A stretch of DNA of 15,625 bases from positions 1-15,625 of the forward strand of contig JACMKY010000348.1 of assembly GCA_014379925.1 (NCBI GenBank), in the 5' to 3' direction. The position numbers and the translations under genes are program-made. How positions within the stretch are numbered: the first letter of the stretch is position 1; each line of letters begins with the position of its first letter. The stretch comes from Cytophagales bacterium (GTDB lineage: Bacteria > Bacteroidota > Bacteroidia > Cytophagales > ES-bin-26). This document shows, piece after piece, positions 14,936-15,625 of the stretch. The notes beneath the pieces were generated by a model. That model did no database searches. It saw nothing but the letters and a program-made list of their open reading frames with translations, and was not told the DNA's origin.

Positions 14936-15508
14936 TTGAAAATCGGATTGTTTTTTGGGTCCTTCAATCCCGTTCACGTCGGGCACCTGATCATCGCCAA
15001 CACCATGGCCTGCGGTACTGACCTGGATGCGGTCTGGCTGGTGGTGTCGCCCCAGAATCCCCTTAAGCGGAGCCGTAGCCTCCTGCACGAATTCGACCGT
15101 TTCGATATGGTGGAAATGGCCATTGACGGCAATCCCCGACTGAAAGCCAGCGACATCGAGTTTTCCATGCCCAAACCCAGCTACACCATTGACACCCTCG
15201 TCCGTCTGGAAGAGAAATTTCCCCAGCACCGCTTCGCCCTCATCGTGGGCGAAGACAACCTGCAACATTTCAACAAGTGGAAGAACCACGAAAAAATCGT
15301 CGAATACTACGGGTTGTACGTGTATCCCCGTCCCCAGGCCGCCGAAAGTGACCTGAAGCAGCATCCCAACGTTCGGACCGTGGAAGCCCCCTTGCTCGAC
15401 ATTTCAGCCACCTTCATCCGCGACTGCCTCCGCCAAAACCGGTCCATCAAATACCTCGTTCCCGAACGGGTGGAAGCGTACATCACCCAGAAAAAATTCT
15501 TTGCGTGA
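14936..15508 (+). CDS. nadD: Nicotinate-nucleotide adenylyltransferase
   Basis: 190 residues. It joins nicotinate mononucleotide and ATP to give deamido-NAD in NAD synthesis. Residues 1-17 contain the nucleotidyltransferase signature GSFNPVHVGH, with the HxGH motif at 14-17. Further conserved blocks are SYTIDTL (82-88), GEDNLQHFNKW (105-115) and the ISATFIR motif (156-162). The start must be TTG: a TAA stop lies at 14915-14917, no ATG or GTG occurs between it and the conserved first strand, and KIGLFFGSFNP begins immediately after. It follows gmk in the same direction, 211 bp away, so the two are probably linked in transcription, but the repeat between them is not a clear terminator. Confidence 0.94.
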   Translation: MKIGLFFGSFNPVHVGHLIIANTMACGTDLDAVWLVVSPQNPLKRSRSLLHEFDRFDMVEMAIDGNPRLKASDIEFSMPKPSYTIDTLVRLEEKFPQHRFALIVGEDNLQHFNKWKNHEKIVEYYGLYVYPRPQAAESDLKQHPNVRTVEAPLLDISATFIRDCLRQNRSIKYLVPERVEAYITQKKFFA

Positions 15509-15518
15509 GGAGGGGGTT

Positions 15519-15574
15519 GCAACCTGTAACCTGTAACCTGTAACCTGTAACCTGTAACCTGCAACCTGCAACCT
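15519..15574 (+). repeat. Heptanucleotide tandem repeat, 8 units
   Basis: Eight perfect-length 7-bp units lie 10 bp after the nadD stop: GCAACCT, then five GTAACCT, then two GCAACCT. The variation is confined to the second base (T or C). The length is not a multiple of three, so if it were transcribed and translated it would shift frame with each unit lost or gained; here it lies between genes. Minisatellites that read LQVTGYR on the other strand are widespread and not coding. Confidence 0.95.
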
Positions 15575-15582
15575 ATCAACTA

Positions 15583-15625
15583 ATGCTTCGTCCTATCATC
15601 CACCTTCAATTTCCGCACCATCTCA
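15583..15625 (+). CDS. Possible start of a further gene (partial)
   Basis: An ATG just after the heptanucleotide repeat opens a frame (MLRPIIHLQFPHH) that runs without a stop to the window edge, 14 codons. This is too short to recognise a family. No promoter or ribosome binding site supports it, and it could be chance. Confidence 0.25.
   Translation, partial: MLRPIIHLQFPHHL

Noticed and set aside
15307..15579. Minus-strand frame with LQVTGYR repeats
   Set aside because: It is translation of the heptanucleotide array and of antisense nadD, a well-known false gene type.

Overview
The window looks like a chromosomal segment of a GC-rich member of the Bacteroidota, most likely a Cytophagales bacterium of the Spirosoma/Larkinella type. 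This is inferred from three things. Genes mostly lack Shine-Dalgarno sequences. The promoters I can find resemble the Bacteroidota TAnnTTTG type (best at 12951-12958 and 2409-2416). The gene families are typical of that group: a PorE-like TPR/beta-propeller/OmpA protein, a large AsmA-like protein, and a sigma factor with a small zinc-finger anti-sigma partner. I see no rRNA, tRNA, CRISPR array, prophage, transposase or toxin-antitoxin pair.

Layout. Positions 1-583 hold no convincing gene, but carry a good minus-strand terminator (431-467). A minus-strand sugar C-methyltransferase follows (584-1813). Next is a 666-bp gap containing a 162-bp imperfect palindrome (1907-2068). A 1014-residue AsmA-like protein (2480-5524) ends in a very strong terminator. 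An Rrf2-type regulator (5643-6089) and a quinone oxidoreductase (6148-7098) come next; both are preceded by the same 17-bp dyad. A two-way terminator separates them from a convergent secreted S9 peptidase (7296-10211, minus). A 359-bp divergent gap with a terminator-like hairpin leads to the PorE-like protein (10571-12910). After it come a sigma factor (12980-13564), its probable anti-sigma factor (13704-13952), guanylate kinase (14080-14724) and nicotinate-nucleotide adenylyltransferase with a forced TTG start (14936-15508). The window ends in a heptanucleotide tandem repeat and possibly the first codons of another gene.

How the genes fit together. The Rrf2 regulator plus quinone oxidoreductase look like a small autoregulated stress switch. 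The sigma/anti-sigma pair looks like a second, independent regulatory module. gmk and nadD are housekeeping nucleotide and NAD genes. AsmA, the S9 peptidase and the PorE-like protein all act in or on the cell envelope.

Most of the window is ordinary core genome, and I did not find a clear new multi-gene system. The most informative unexplained signals are the shared dyad in front of the Rrf2 gene and its neighbour, the 162-bp palindrome, the hairpin in the leader of the PorE-like gene, the degenerate repeat that copies the 3' end of gmk, and the missing canonical histidine in the anti-sigma zinc motif.
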